Notes under the pieces: generated by a model | Databases searched by the model: none | Told to the model about the DNA's origin: nothing | Seen by the model: only the letters and a program-made list of their open reading frames with translations | Source of the DNA: Pyropia yezoensis | Taxonomy: Eukaryota; Rhodophyta; Bangiophyceae; Bangiales; Bangiaceae | Length of the DNA: 64,000 nt | Direction: 5' to 3' | Assembly (NCBI GenBank): GCA_009829735.1 | Contig: CM020618.1 | Location: 9,267,119 to 9,331,118 of the forward strand | In this document: in pieces, positions 21,506 to 33,196 of the stretch | How the letters are laid out: the number at the start of each line of letters is the position of its first letter | How positions within the stretch are numbered: position 1 is the stretch's first letter | Position numbers and translations under genes: made by a program

Positions 21506-21524
21506 CCCCTGCTGCTCCACCAAA
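21506..21524 (-). promoter_or_regulatory. Primer-binding site of element A
   Basis: On the minus strand it reads TTTGGTGGAGCAGCAGGGG, identical over 19 nt to the site of element B and 4 nt inside the LTR end. Both families therefore appear to use the same tRNA primer. Confidence 0.75.
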
Positions 21525-21528
21525 TATC

Positions 21529-22267
21529 TGGCAAAAAACTCGATCCTCTCAGACACGTGTCAGTATCCCGCGGGGAGGAGGGACAGACAACACAGAAAGG
21601 GGAACTACGGGAGTGGTATGCCTGTTGCCTCACGTGCCTGCTCGCAGAGCGAACATATACGCACGGTAGTGCATACGGGGAAGAGGAACGCAAACGCGCA
21701 GTTGTCTTTTTTCCTCAGGGCGCGGGCCAAGGGCGCCTCGCTGTCCCTCTTAACGTGCATCTGGGTGAGCCTCGGCACTCTTGGCCAGGTAGCCCCCACA
21801 TACCCCCGAATGGCCCCGACCCGAGTCTAACCTGGTCAGGTCGGGGGCAACTATCACTACTAATTCTATTCTCCCTCATTCATCTCACACTCGAATTCTC
21901 TCGAATCAAGTCCCTTAGAAATATGCAAGAACCCATCAGAAATCCCTCTCTAACGTGTGGGTAGCGTAGTCCATCGCATCCCAGTGCCTGGTAAGGGCCA
22001 CGGCCGCCAACCATCCCCACACGGCGGGCGTGTCCTGGCACCTGGTGTCCCTTGGTCGCCATCCCGGGTCGACGCCAAGTAAGGGCCAGGGATGCTACAT
22101 AGCTCCCTCCTTAGTCTGGCACGTCCTCGGGCCGTACCAGGTGCCACCTTGCACAGCCTCGAGCGCGCCCACACCGGTTCCGAGGTCAAGCATCTTCACC
22201 CTGAGCCGTAATCACCTTCCACCTGTCCCGCCCATTTCCCCTTTCTTCAGCTTGGCCTTCCCGATCA
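21529..22267 (-). repeat. 5' LTR of element A
   Basis: This is the 739-bp partner of 3098-3834. On the minus strand it begins TGATCGGG and ends TTGCCA. Homology stops at both calculated ends. Confidence 0.85.
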
Positions 22268-25200
22268 CCTTGGTCCGCGTGCCGAAACGCAGTCCGCGCC
22301 GTGACAGCTCTTTAGATGTACCGAAGGCACGTTTTTTCCGTCGCCTTTGCCCAAGTGGCGCCTGAGTATGTGTTTCTAATATGAACATCCTGAAGGACAA
22401 AGCGGCCAGAAACGGCAAAATAAGTGACCTCTCCATTCAAAATGTCCCTATGTCGGACCCACGTGGCAAGGCTTCCATCATATTCCAATGAGATTCTGAT
22501 GAGAATCTGGTTGCTGAAAGTCTCGACGTTCTCAACTGCTTTGTCAGAAGCCACCTGACCTACGTATGTAGTTGCCAAAATGAGAAACGCCGCACTCGGA
22601 TGCAGCCGGGCATGGCCAGCGTGATGGGCAAGCCTCTCTAAAGAACTTTTTAATTCAGTAACCAGCGAAGCTCTGTACGATGTGGACAGCCTCAAGGATA
22701 ATTCGTGCCTCACAATCGCATTCCGCGTGACGTGAATGGAGGCGCTGATTCGTCAACTGCCGGGTCGCCCGGATGAAGCTTGAATAGCGCTCAGCCGCTG
22801 GTTCTGAAGCTGCGACTTTTGATTGGGTGATAAGTAGTCGACGAAGATGGTCCGAACTGTGCGCTTCTCTGTGATTAGGTGATGAATAGTCGACGAATGT
22901 GGTCCAAACTGTCCTGATCTGGAAGTGAAATACATGCTTTTGTATGACCTTCCTGAGAAAATTCAGAAGCGGAGCCCCGAGCGGCCGCAGATATGCGCAC
23001 GCCAGTTTAAGATTGGGTTCCTGCGGACTTCTGGCTCACCACCCCAAGAAGTAGAGTGAGGCACCAGAGACAAAAGAGAAGAAATGCGCTTCAAAAAGAG
23101 TAGCTCACAGCGCTTCTGATGGTGTACGGCTGCCGTTATTCCTCTGCCGTTCTGAGCCCAGGTGCCTGTTTGTGTCTCTGTCCAGCGTTCTTCAGGCTCT
23201 CTTTGTGCGTGTTTCAGGTGTTTTCACGCAATAAGAAGCACTCGTTCTGACCCAGAAGTCCGCTCTTGACTGGGCGTGAGCTGGCTGCTAGCAGCGAGCT
23301 GGCCAGATGCCTGCGGCGGCTGCAGCGGCCGGTGTCTGTGTCCTGCCCCCAGAGTCCGAAAGCTTCTTCCGAGTCCACGCGGATGCCCGCCATGCAACAG
23401 CGGTGTGCACTTGTGCTGGCGCGTATCGAACACCCTATAGGGTGGCAAGTAGGGAGGCTGCGGGCACGGGCGCCCTCGTGCTCGTGCCAAAGGTGTGCCG
23501 CGCAGCACGCGGCCGCGCGTTCACGTTCGAGCCACACCCCCCCGCTTCCCCTCTCCCTCCTCCGCAATCCCCCTCCTGACGTGCCGCACCGATGTGTGCC
23601 CCTTGCAACGCGACACATCCGACTGTACTGCCGGCGGAGTTCTGACGCTTGGGAGCAGTGCTAGAGGAGGACATGGCGAGAGGGGCTACAGGGCCAGGGG
23701 AGCATCAGGGGAGGGGGTCTGAACGTTTCAGCTCTGATCGAAAAAAGCTTCGCTATCAACCCCACTCGCACTTGGCTGGGGGCTACATTGCTTGTTCTGG
23801 ATACTCTTGGGATGATCGACAGTGAGTGTCAGACACCCACTCTTTTGACTTCATGAGTATCCGGTCCGAATCCAGAAATGGTTAAGAGTAGCCAAATACT
23901 CATGGCCATATGCTCGAGTGCAACCGATGGTCCACATCATGGCTGTTCAAGGGTATCAGATTTCGCCATGTGTATTGTATCGGAGAGTCTTACGTCACTG
24001 AGTATAGGAGGCTGACAGTGGACCGTGGCTGAGCCAAGTGTATGAAGCGGTGAGGGAAACACAAGTGTATTGCCCAAGGGTATTGTAGCGTAATGGGACC
24101 CCCCCCCCCCCCGTTACCAGAAACCACAACTGCGCACACAGAGACCACAGTCCGGAGCCCAGGAAGGAACAGGTAAGAGCCCTTGCTGGTCCACTCGCCC
24201 GCCACGGTACGAGGCAAAGGTAAACAGGACAAAAGCCCGAGGGAGATGAAACCCAAAGTACTGTTGATTTTACAAGATGGCCCCGGGGAGAACGCCGGAG
24301 CAACCCTCAAAAACCTCCCCCCCTCGCCCCTCCAGGGGCCCTGAGCGAGGCCCTCAGAAGGCGCCCCCAGCAGGCCAAGTGCCAACAAGGCACCGGCCGC
24401 TCACCGGGCCAACACACAAAAAGCCAGCGAAATCCCCCCACACACAGATGTCAATCCGCCCAAAAAAAACAGTGGAAAAAGGGGAAAGACATGAAATCAC
24501 GCAAGAAAAACAAATGTGAAGAATCAAACAAATAACCCGAAGGTCAGTATGCCCCAGCCCGGCAATTCTGCCCCTCCGGGTGACCATTCAGGGCACCTGG
24601 CGTGTCGCTACTGCCCCGGGCCACCGATGCAGGGATCCTCGGCCAGCGCGTGGCTCCTCGTAACGCTGCCAGCCGGGTCTCAATTCAGTCTCCCGGGTTC
24701 CAACAGTCTCAAAGGCTCATAACGCCACAGGTACTTACCCTTGCTCTTGATTAGGCGCATCTATGTATGACAAAACACGGACAACTCGAGTCTATTGATA
24801 CCCTTCAGGACGACTGACGTCTTCGAAAAAGACGGGAGTATCCTAAAAAAAACCACAGTGGAACGCATCGAGCCTGCCGTTTCCGGTGAACATTGAGCAA
24901 TCTGATGCCCATGGCCAATCACAAGCCTTGCACGGTGAAAAACGACGACCTTCAGGCCCGTTCGCAAAAGCTTTTCGCAGTTCGCGCGGAGCGCATCCAC
25001 GGGGCCCACAGCTGCAAAACGATTTGGGCTTGCTCCTCCGGACAAGAATAGTTTACAATCCAGAGAAGACAAGTAGAATGCATGGAAAGCTAGTCAGTGA
25101 CGTGGAAATTGGGCAATTATTCGCACTGACAGACTAACAACGACTACTGCCCTCTTTCGCGGCGAAGGCGCACAAGTCGCTGCTGCCACCTCCGCCACGA

Positions 25201-28200
25201 CCATCAACACTTATAGCGCCCCAACGTTTGCGGGGTGTAGACAGTCGTCCCTGATGGCAGCCCCGCCCACATGGTAGGTAACTACTGATGCTAAGATGGA
25301 CAGTGGGCATATTGATACATCATTTGTGTACTTTCTTTATACCCTTGGGAATCTGGGGCAAAGTGTATCACAGATACTCTTGGATACCCACTTCCCACCG
25401 AACGCGTTTGCTTCGACTTGCAGTATACTAACATCGAAAATTCACAATTTTTGAGCACGTGGATCCCGTCACCCACCCAGACTGCTCACGGCGGGGCGGT
25501 ACATACCCTGGGTCAGACCGCCTCACTGCCGCTACCGGGACAGTCCGCATGCTCTTCGCTGGCTGAGAGCTTGCGCGGGCCGCCGCCGCTGCGGCCAGCC
25601 GTAGAAATCTGACCGACGGCAGGAGAGCTCTCGTAAGGATTACGGATGCCGCGCGAGTGACCTCGTCGGTGCACCCTCGTGGGGCCAAGGCGCCACGACC
25701 TGGACAACGATGCGGAGCGTGCTCACACCGCCGCTGTGATTTCGCCGCTTGTGGCGAGCTTCAGCGCGTGCCGCTTCCTTGACGCTCCATGCTGGTGCCA
25801 TGCACGAGTCACTCCTCCTCTGCGCACGGGGGCCTGGAAAAGCGCTGACGCTCTTTTCAAGCCCCTTTTTTGTTCGTTTACGTGTGTCCTCGCGTACGCG
25901 GCTCCCATTGGTCGCCCATATGACGGCGCAGCGTACACGTGCAGACTTCCGAGAGGGCCAGCTCTGTTTCTGCTCGAGGCATACATCGGTGTACTTCGAC
26001 ACTAACAGAACTTACAGCGCATTTATCTGTCGTAACATATAGTGGCCTCTCTCAGGATCAGAATGCCCTGCAACCGACACCGGCAACCAGTCTACACTGG
26101 CACCGTGCTGGGCCCCGTCGACCGGCCCCCTTTACCGACCACCACTCTGGCCGACTACCCCCTCCCCCGACCATCCCTCGTGCCCCCCGCCCCTGTAGCT
26201 ACGTTCCCCCTGTGCCGCCCGCCTGTGGTGCCGTGAACACAATTGGCCACGTCGCGTGTTGGGAGCGGCTTTGCATCTCAGTACGCGGTACACCGTCGTG
26301 GTACGGAAACTGCTCACCATGTCCTCTCCAAGCCCGTCACTTGATACAGTACCGCGCTACACGAAGCAGGTGGAACTTGGAAAGGGCGTGAGCTCCCTTG
26401 TGGACGCCGAAGGCGAATATAATGATCCAAAAGTTGAGCATCGGTCATGATACGTAGAGAGATATTCGCCACGTGGGTTCAGTGCAACTGACGTTCGGGC
26501 GAATCCATCCGGCGTTCGGGTGAATCTACCCTAATTTGAAAACTGAAACCGCAACTGAATCACCCCCCCCGCCACCCTGGATCCGGGGGCTTGGGTACCA
26601 TGCACACACGAGTCTTTTGTTTTGATTAAGGATGCTTTTGATTATTGATTTGCGCTTTGCTGGCTACATGAAAAGTTTTAAAGTTTTCGAATATTTTTGC
26701 TCGCCCAGGAAGGAGGCAGTGGAGCGAACGGCGTCCTCTCGCATGACTGCGGTCGTCGGACTTCCAGAAGCTGCACTATTGATGGCACTATTGATGGCGA
26801 CGTATTATGGTGGAGAGGGACCGCCGGGATGGTAAGGACATGGCACGACATTCAACTGAATGGGGTATGAGGGTGGTTTCGTGGCGAGGCGTCCCTGCGT
26901 AGGTCTCTCATGTGAGCGGGGACGAACGACGCGAGAGGAGAGATCGTGCGGGGAGGTGGAAAGGTCTCTTGCAATATAGAAATGGGCGAGTCATTAAGGG
27001 GAGCGGGGGCCCAGGGTGTGGCGGAGAGGGTCGCGGCTGTCCAGCAACCTGCCCTCCCTACTGCACGCAATGAAGGCAAACGGAAGGAGGGGCAGAGGGC
27101 TGCCGAGAGCGTCAAGGACGCTCCCTCCGCCCCATTAACCGCGCGTCCGCGACGGAGGTCGCTTGCCGCCCCCGCCGCTGCCGAGGGGCCTGCGCTGCAG
27201 GGTGCGACGGGGGCCGGGGCGTGAGCGCCGGTGTCCACCACCGGCAGGAGGTGGGGGCCTCGACGCGGCCGGCGGGGCGACAGCGGCGCTCGCGGACGCA
27301 CTAACAAATGTAGTAGGGGGTGGCGGCGGCCCCATGGGCGGTGACTCGCCCCCGTCCGCGGCAGTGACTCCTCCCCGTCAGTGGCGGTGACTGCGGCTGG
27401 GAGCCTGTCGGCCGGCGCTACTGCCAGTGCCCCTGCCACTACGCGCGCCGCCGCTAGTGTGGGCGGCGCGGACCAGGTGGAGGCTTGCATCGACGCGGGG
27501 GCTGCGGCAGTGGTGTTCGCGGCCGCCGCGGGGGGGACAGGCGGCGGTCGCAGCGACGGTAGCGGCGGCGTCGTCGGCGGCTGTTCCGGCGACGACGGCC
27601 ATCGGCAGCGGTGGCCATGCTGGGGGGGGGGGGGGGCTCTCGGCATGACGCGGGGTGCGAATGGTGATGGCGGTGAATGTGGTGGGGGAGCCTGGACACC
27701 CGACAGGACGAGGTATGGGGGCAGCCCCAGGGACGGAAGGGTGAGGTGAGGGGCGCGGCGACCACCAGAAACCTGCCCCTGGGCAAAAGATTATTTCAAA
27801 GTCGAGGCGATGATGATCATTCAAACTATTCTTCCCATGCGCGGTGAAATATGTGAATGCAGTATTCCGGGGAATCTATTGGCTGAAGGCCAAATGCCCT
27901 CGTGCGCTGTGAGCCGGTACATACTACACGCGGCTAGGAATCGTCAAGAGCGGTCGCTCCTGTCCATCACTAACTGAACGAACCTGGGCCAGGTCGGATT
28001 CTTTTGGTCGGAAGAATATTGAAGAAATTTAGAGCTCGTGTGTGCAAGGTATCGGGGCCGATCCGGGAAGACCCACTGAGCACGATTCACGATTCGCTGA
28101 CTTACGGGGTCGACTTAAATCCGACTTCATATGAGGGTGGTCTCAAAACCCACCTTCCGTCTTAGCGAAGGACCTAAGTCTAGAAGACCTCTTGGAGGTC

Positions 28201-28476
28201 TTCCAGATCCTGAGTCGAAGGCCGGTCTCGGAGCCCGTAAATGCGGCGACTTGACTCGAGACTGCGCATCCGATTTGAACCAAGTGTAACCAACTGCGAG
28301 ACAGCCGGCCGCCGCCAAGGACCAGTGTGCCGCGCGCCCTCGTTCGCCGGCACCCCCTCCCAGTCCTCCCCAGTCGTCTTGGCCGTCATCCTCGCCCCGG
28401 CTGGACCCCACTGCCCTCCGCCCCCCTCCCTCCCCATTCACCGTGGTGGGGTGAGCTACCCCTGTGCAGTTGCATC
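22268..28476. other. Intergenic, no recognised gene
   Basis: About 6.2 kb without a frame I can assign. An ORF at 22312-22713 (minus, 133 residues) reads like protein but matches no family I know. A run of 14 C lies at 24099-24112. From 26850 to 27760 the sequence is very GC-rich, with long frames on both strands that look like composition artefacts. A 9-bp perfect hairpin, GAAGACCTC/GAGGTCTTC, lies at 28183-28203 near the Harbinger transposase. Confidence 0.5.
22821..22924. repeat. 52-bp tandem duplication
   Basis: Two diverged copies start GATTGGGTGATAAGTAGTCG (22821) and GATTAGGTGATGAATAGTCG (22873). The match fades over the last dozen bases of each unit. Confidence 0.65.
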
Positions 28477-30379
28477 ATGGCTGGTCTTCCGGGTGATGCC
28501 CTTGAAGGCCTGCGGGTGGCCGGACAGCACGATCCCGAGTTCCGGGAGCTTGCCGATTTGCTCTCCGTGCAGGAGGCGGCCCTCGGCTTGTGCTCCGCTG
28601 GGTCGGATGAGCCACTGGGGGCATGGTTTGCGAGGGTAGTGGGGCTGCTCCGAGCAATAGACTCGAGTGCGGGGGGTCAATGGGCTGTGATTGAGAGCAT
28701 GCTAGTTTCATTTTCATCGGCGTTGGGGGCGGGCGCGGTGGGGGAGGGCGACGCCGACGATCTCTTACAGCTGGCGGAACTGGCGGACCTCACAGACATC
28801 TGTGGCCAGGGAAACCGTGCTGCGCGCCACGCACGCGACCTTGTTGGTCGATTTTATCAGAAGAGCATTGAGAGTGGCTCTTTCTTTCGCGACGTGCGCA
28901 TGACCCCTTCTCACTTTGATGAGGTTGTGACGCTGACAGAATGTCACCTTCCACGCGGCCGTCGAGGCCCAGAGGCTCCCCCCCCGGCCTGGCGTGTGTT
29001 CGCTGTCCTGTTCTGGCTTGCGCAGGGGGGACGGCAGCGGGTCATCGCGAGAGCCGTAGACGTGGCCACGTCCACGTTTGCGAAGTTTTGCACCCCTGTC
29101 GTGCAGGCCCTCTGTGTTGGCCTGCCTGCACCCACATGGCCTGGGCGGGGTGAGCGACAACAGATTTGCATGGACTTCTCCCGGCTGACGGGGGGGAACC
29201 TGGCGGGGTGGCGGGGTCTGTACGTTTTCATGCGCTCCAATGACTGTTCCTACTGCTGACCGGCAGCGTTGTTGATTGAGCATGACAGTCGAGGTACACG
29301 GACCCTGGAGGATACCCCGACATCCAGAGCATTTTATCTCACACAAGCGGAACTTTTTCGCTTGCTACGTTCGTTGACGTAGTTGTGGAGCCGTTGATGG
29401 TTGCCACACCCCACTTTTGACCCCCTTTGGAGAACACAAAGAGGATTATACGACCAAGAACGCCACTTCTTCGCTCCTCTTGTTGGCCATATCGGACACG
29501 CGCCGTATTCGCTATTTTGTTGGCGGGTTTCCAGGGTCCTGTGGCGACTCAACGGCGTTGAAGGGTCGCTCGTGGTTCAAGGCCATATTGCTGCCTGATA
29601 GTACCTTTCGACCACTGTCGGCCGGAGAGTTCATCCTCGGTGATGCGGGTTTTGGCCTCACACCGTTCCTGGTACGTTCCATGCTTATTTTTTGAGGTCT
29701 AGGTAGGGTCCAGAAGAGAAGGAGATGCGAAGAGGCGCAATGTAGGAGGAGTCACGAGTGACGAGCCACATGGGGCGCGCGACGGTCCTCGCAGCGGGAC
29801 GAAGACTTTCACAGTGCCGAGCGCACAATGAGGATGGCCGTTGACCGCTGACAGCTGTGCGGCACACTCGAGTGCCTCATATCCTTGCTGGAACGCTCGC
29901 CCTTGCAGCTCTGCGCGATGCATCCTGCCATTGTTTCTGTTCTCTCTTGGATGACTACACTGCCCCCCTCCCCTTCTTGCTTCGTTCGTTTTTGCCATGG
30001 GCTGCCACAGATAACGCCTTTCAGGGAGGTCGACGTGCACGGCCCAAACGTTGCAACAATGCGGCGCTTCAACCATTAGCATGCAAAAATGCGGGTTGTC
30101 GTGGAGAATACTTTCGGACGTTTGAAAGGTCGCTGGCACGTTTTGCGCATGATCTACGCGCACCCTGGCCATGCTGCCTCTGTACAGGAGGCTTGCGTGG
30201 CTCTTCATAACTTCCTGGAGGCGCGGGACGCGGCGGACGACGCGGACCTGGAAGTCCCGGATGAGCAACCGGACAGCAGCGCGTTTCCAGGTGCGGGAGG
30301 TGACGCTTTGTTGTCAGCGGGCCAGGCGCGGCGGGCGGAGATAGTCAAGGCCCTTGGGCTGCCGTGGGTAGCCGTCTGA
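28477..30379 (+). pseudogene. PIF/Harbinger-type DDE transposase with two introns
   Basis: A DDE_Tnp_4-family nuclease. Exon 1 (28477-29219) starts at an ATG and holds the N-terminal helical region. Exon 2 (29383-29671) begins at CGAVDGCH (first catalytic Asp, 29396-29398) and contains YFVGGFPGS and LGDAGFGLTPF (second Asp, 29642-29644). Exon 3 (30011-30379) carries ITPFREVD, RRFN and VVVENTFGRLKGRW (catalytic Glu, 30104-30106). Both inferred introns start GTACGTT and end in AG (GTAG, ACAG); they are 163 nt (phase 2) and 339 nt (phase 0). Splicing removes a TGA at 29375 and joins the conserved motifs in frame. One lesion remains in this model, an in-frame TAG at 30077-30079. The predicted length of about 466 residues suits the family. 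I could not locate terminal repeats. Confidence 0.8.
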
Positions 30380-30761
30380 GCCATGGCTCAACTGGGAGGT
30401 GGCTGAAGTGGATTACGAGGTGGGGTGGGGGGGGTGTATCGGTGCGGGAGGCGCTGGGTGCGGGACGTTGGGAGGTCGGTGACGACTGGGCATGCGCTTT
30501 CGTATTGTTGATGTTCTGTTTGTGTGCACGAGAAAAAGTGGAGACTCGGGGAAAGTGTGGCGCGTTGCGCGCGTTCAAAGTGGGAGTAAAGATTGTTGTG
30601 CGCCTTGAGTTGAGAATTGGAGAAGGGGACGAGGTGGCTTCGAACAAACAAGTCACAGGCACAAACAAAATGGGCTCATCCGCGGAACACATCAAGAGAT
30701 ACAAAGCATACGACAGTTCATGTCTATTCAGGGCCATGGGGCTGCCAAAGGAGGGAGAGGC

Positions 30762-31823
30762 CTACTGGCCACGTGCCTTCTCGGCAAAAGCGTTGAGAAG
30801 ATTCACAACCGCGAGACGCACCTCCCCAACACTCGCCTCACCGGGCCCACTGGCGCCGGCCGCTTTGCCGGCCTCGCTACCACCCTCGCGAGCCGACCCG
30901 TCAGACATTTTGGCCTCCAGGTACTCGCGCAACACGCTGGCCGCCGTTTCCTTCTTGGCCTTTTTGAGGGTCTTCGACTCCTTGGCCTTGGCCTGGGCCT
31001 CAATTTCAACTGCCGTCTGAACGACAGAGGGCGCGGTGGCCGGGAGCGGGCTCTCGACAGTGGTAGTCTCGGGACAGTCACTGCAGGAGCCGTCCTCGTC
31101 ACCGTCCATCTCCGTCGCAGGCTCCTCCGCGTTCCTGCAGCCCTCCCCAGCCACAGCGGCCCCCTCCGCCTCAACAATCTCGCCCGCATTCATGCGGCGC
31201 CGCGCCCCCCCAGGCGCCGTGCCCCCGCCAACCGCGTCTCCTCCCTCTATCTTCTCGACCACCGGCGCCCCCGCCGACCCCTGCGTCCCCCGCGCCGCGC
31301 TAGCTCCACAGCGCTCCCCCTGGTCGCGTGACCCCCCCGCGCCCCCGCCGGCGTTGAACAGATCAACGGGTTCACGGACCGTGCGCTCGTTTGACACAGG
31401 GCATTCGTCAAAGACGGCTTTTGCCATGTCGAAAAGGACGACGCCTCAAAACTTGATGACAGCGTCCTCCTTCTGAGCCGTGCTGGCCCCCGACCCCGAC
31501 GCCTCCTTGACGGCCACGCCGTAGCTAGTGCGGAGATTCTTCAGCTTCTTTTCAAGCGCCGTAGTGTCGCGCGTGACAGCGTAGGCCTTCTCGGCCGCCG
31601 GCACGTTGGCAACAAATGCGCCGACCAACTCCTTCCCGGTGCGGCGGGTCTTGTCCCCCGTGCGGCGGCCTCGGAACTCCGTCCAGTGGTCACGCGCCGC
31701 CGCAAGCAGAGCCATGCGCTCGCCGAGGTTAAAGTTCTTGGCCCGAGGGGTGGTGAGCTTCCCCCCGGCCGACCGCTTGCCGCCGCGCTACTTGGTTTGC
31801 ACCGGCGTGCGTGCGCTTGTCAT
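30762..31823 (-). pseudogene. Myb/trihelix-like companion ORF of the Harbinger element
   Basis: Convergent to the transposase, with 382 bp between their stops. One minus-strand frame runs from an ATG at 31823 to the stop at 30762, broken by TAG at 31788-31790 and TGA at 31446-31448; coding-like sequence continues across both. The first third looks like a Myb/SANT-like helical domain (LLAAARDHWTEF, then a basic KLKNLRTSYG helix). The middle is Ala/Gly/Glu-rich and acidic. The last part has a Lys-rich helix and ends in a Leu/Val-rich helix. PIF/Harbinger elements usually encode a Myb-like partner needed for nuclear import or DNA binding, so position and content fit that role. The domain call is by eye only. 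Confidence 0.5.
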
Positions 31824-32314
31824 TGTCTCGGGGGGGGGGAGGGGGCAACCGCTTCAGGCCAGGGAGAAAGGGAAGGGGGCAATGGGGAAAGGTGTGGGGG
31901 GGGGAAGGGACCGGGGCGCAGGGAACAGACCGGCCGCAAGAGGACCAAAGAGGAGGAATAAAAAGCGAAGCGTCACTGGTGTTTAATGAGAACAGGGGCA
32001 CCCACATGGGCGTTGTTAGCTCGTCTACGGGCGCCGCGCCGCCGGCCCACCAGCACGGACAGGTGCAGAGAGAGAGCGCGCGCGCCGTGATGATGATGGC
32101 GCGCCCCGACTAGGCACGAAAGGGCGGACGCACCGCCAGTCCCTTCCGTTCGTTTTCAAGTGCTGTACAATTCTGTATCAAGTGCTCAACACCTATTTCT
32201 CCATGCACGTCTTAGATCCTGAGACCTGACTTAAGCAGGCAAAAACTGTGAATCGCCCTCTGCGCGTCGAAGGGGCCTCCCATTCATGCTGGCTCTTGAT
32301 GTTGAATATTTAAA

Positions 32315-32364
32315 TCTAGTTGTAGCATTGCTCAATTGGTCTAGTTCTAGCATCGCTCAATCGG
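32315..32364 (+). repeat. 25-bp tandem duplication at the tRNA-like 5' half
   Basis: 32315-32339 and 32340-32364 match at 22 of 25 positions. Each copy contains the D-arm/A-box core GCTCAATYGG. The second copy leads into the tRNA-like sequence. Confidence 0.75.
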
Positions 32365-32418
32365 TTGAGCAACTGACTTGTAATAAGTACGTTGCAGGTT
32401 CAAGTCCCCCGACTAGCT
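32346..32418 (+). tRNA. tRNA-Thr(UGU)-like sequence, probably degenerate
   Basis: A 73-nt cloverleaf can be drawn. The D stem is GCTC/GAGC (32355-32370). The anticodon stem is ACTGA/TAAGT with loop CTTGTAA, giving anticodon TGT. The T loop is GGTTCAAGTCC, a B-box match. The 3' acceptor strand is GACTAGC with discriminator T. Only four acceptor pairs form, and two T-stem pairs are broken (GCAGG against CCCCC). It is probably a pseudogene or an organelle-derived relic. Confidence 0.5.
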
Positions 32419-33196
32419 CAAGAAAACAGAGTAGGACCGCACACGTGGGAGCGCTCGCGCGTGGGGCCTTCCAGAGACACCCGATTTGAGCCAGTGCGGA
32501 GAGGGCTCTGGGCGGGGGGGGTCGACCAGGAGCGCGTTGCTGCTGTCACCCCGTGGTGTGCCGTCACAGCGTGCGAACCTGGAACGCGAACGCCAAACCC
32601 TCCCCCCTCACCCCCACCCACGTTCGAGGTGTCGTGTTTTGGGGGTTTGTGGTTTGCTGGCAACCGCGCTGTAGCGGTGCCCCTTGTTTGTTTTGCACCG
32701 CCCCCGTCTGTGCGTGGCATGGTCCGTGCCGACGCCCGTCGCACCTGACGCGGGGAAGCGCCCCACGCGGCAGCTAGCCGGCGCGGGTTAACCAGGCGTG
32801 GGACACCGACGACAGCCGACCGGGGGCGGCATACGATGGAGGGCGGCGACAGCGCGCGGCTGGCGCGACTGGCTGTACGTTATCTTTCCCGTTCTTTTTC
32901 TTGTCGCGTCTGTGTGTGAGTGTTGGTGTTGCCGGGCCCTCGGTCGGGCTTTGGGGTCTTGCGACCGTGGGCCTCTCGCCGTTCCTCTTCTGCTTGGTAT
33001 TGTCTTATGGGCGCAGCACCTTCTCCTTGAAGGCGGCAGGGGGTCGTGGGTGCTTCCTGCGCGCGAAGATCAGCCGCCCTGACCGCATCGCGCTCGCGCG
33101 CTTTTGATGGTTTGCACCGTGGACCTTGTGTGTCGCTTTGCCCCTCGATGACCGCCCCCCCTGTGGCGGCGGCGGCGGGTGACGCAGGTCAAGACA
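32419..33196. other. Upstream region of the UBR4-like gene
   Basis: There is no recognised gene. The last 300 bp before the UBR4-like start include T/C-rich patches and no clear TATA box. An ATG at 33148, out of frame with the main reading frame, opens a short frame that runs into the N-terminal coding region. Confidence 0.4.

Larger units (their letters stand above)
3098..22267 (-). mobile_element. Element A: Ty3/gypsy chromovirus, degenerate, interrupted by element B
   Basis: An LTR retrotransposon on the minus strand. Order in its own direction is 5' LTR (22267-21529), primer-binding site, gag relic, protease relic, a gap where RT/RNase H should be, integrase, chromodomain, an antisense extra ORF, then 3' LTR (3834-3098). 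Removing element B and one target-site copy leaves about 9.8 kb. The LTRs begin TG and end CA on the minus strand. They are 737 and 739 bp and differ by a 2-bp indel and roughly 22 or more substitutions, so A is clearly older than B. The flanks (CTGTG left, CCTTG right) do not form a clean 5-bp target duplication. I cannot exclude that the two LTRs were brought together by recombination. Confidence 0.85.

Noticed and set aside
22312-22713. 133-residue minus-strand ORF next to the LTR of element A
   Set aside because: It reads somewhat like protein (GEVTYFAVSGRFVL), but I could not assign a family and there is no gene context.
26852-27646. 264-residue Pro/Ala-rich minus-strand ORF
   Set aside because: Frames are open on both strands in this GC-rich stretch and nothing resembles a known family.
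28183-28203. Hairpin as Harbinger terminal repeat
   Set aside because: No matching inverted copy was found beyond the Myb-like ORF, so it cannot define an element end.
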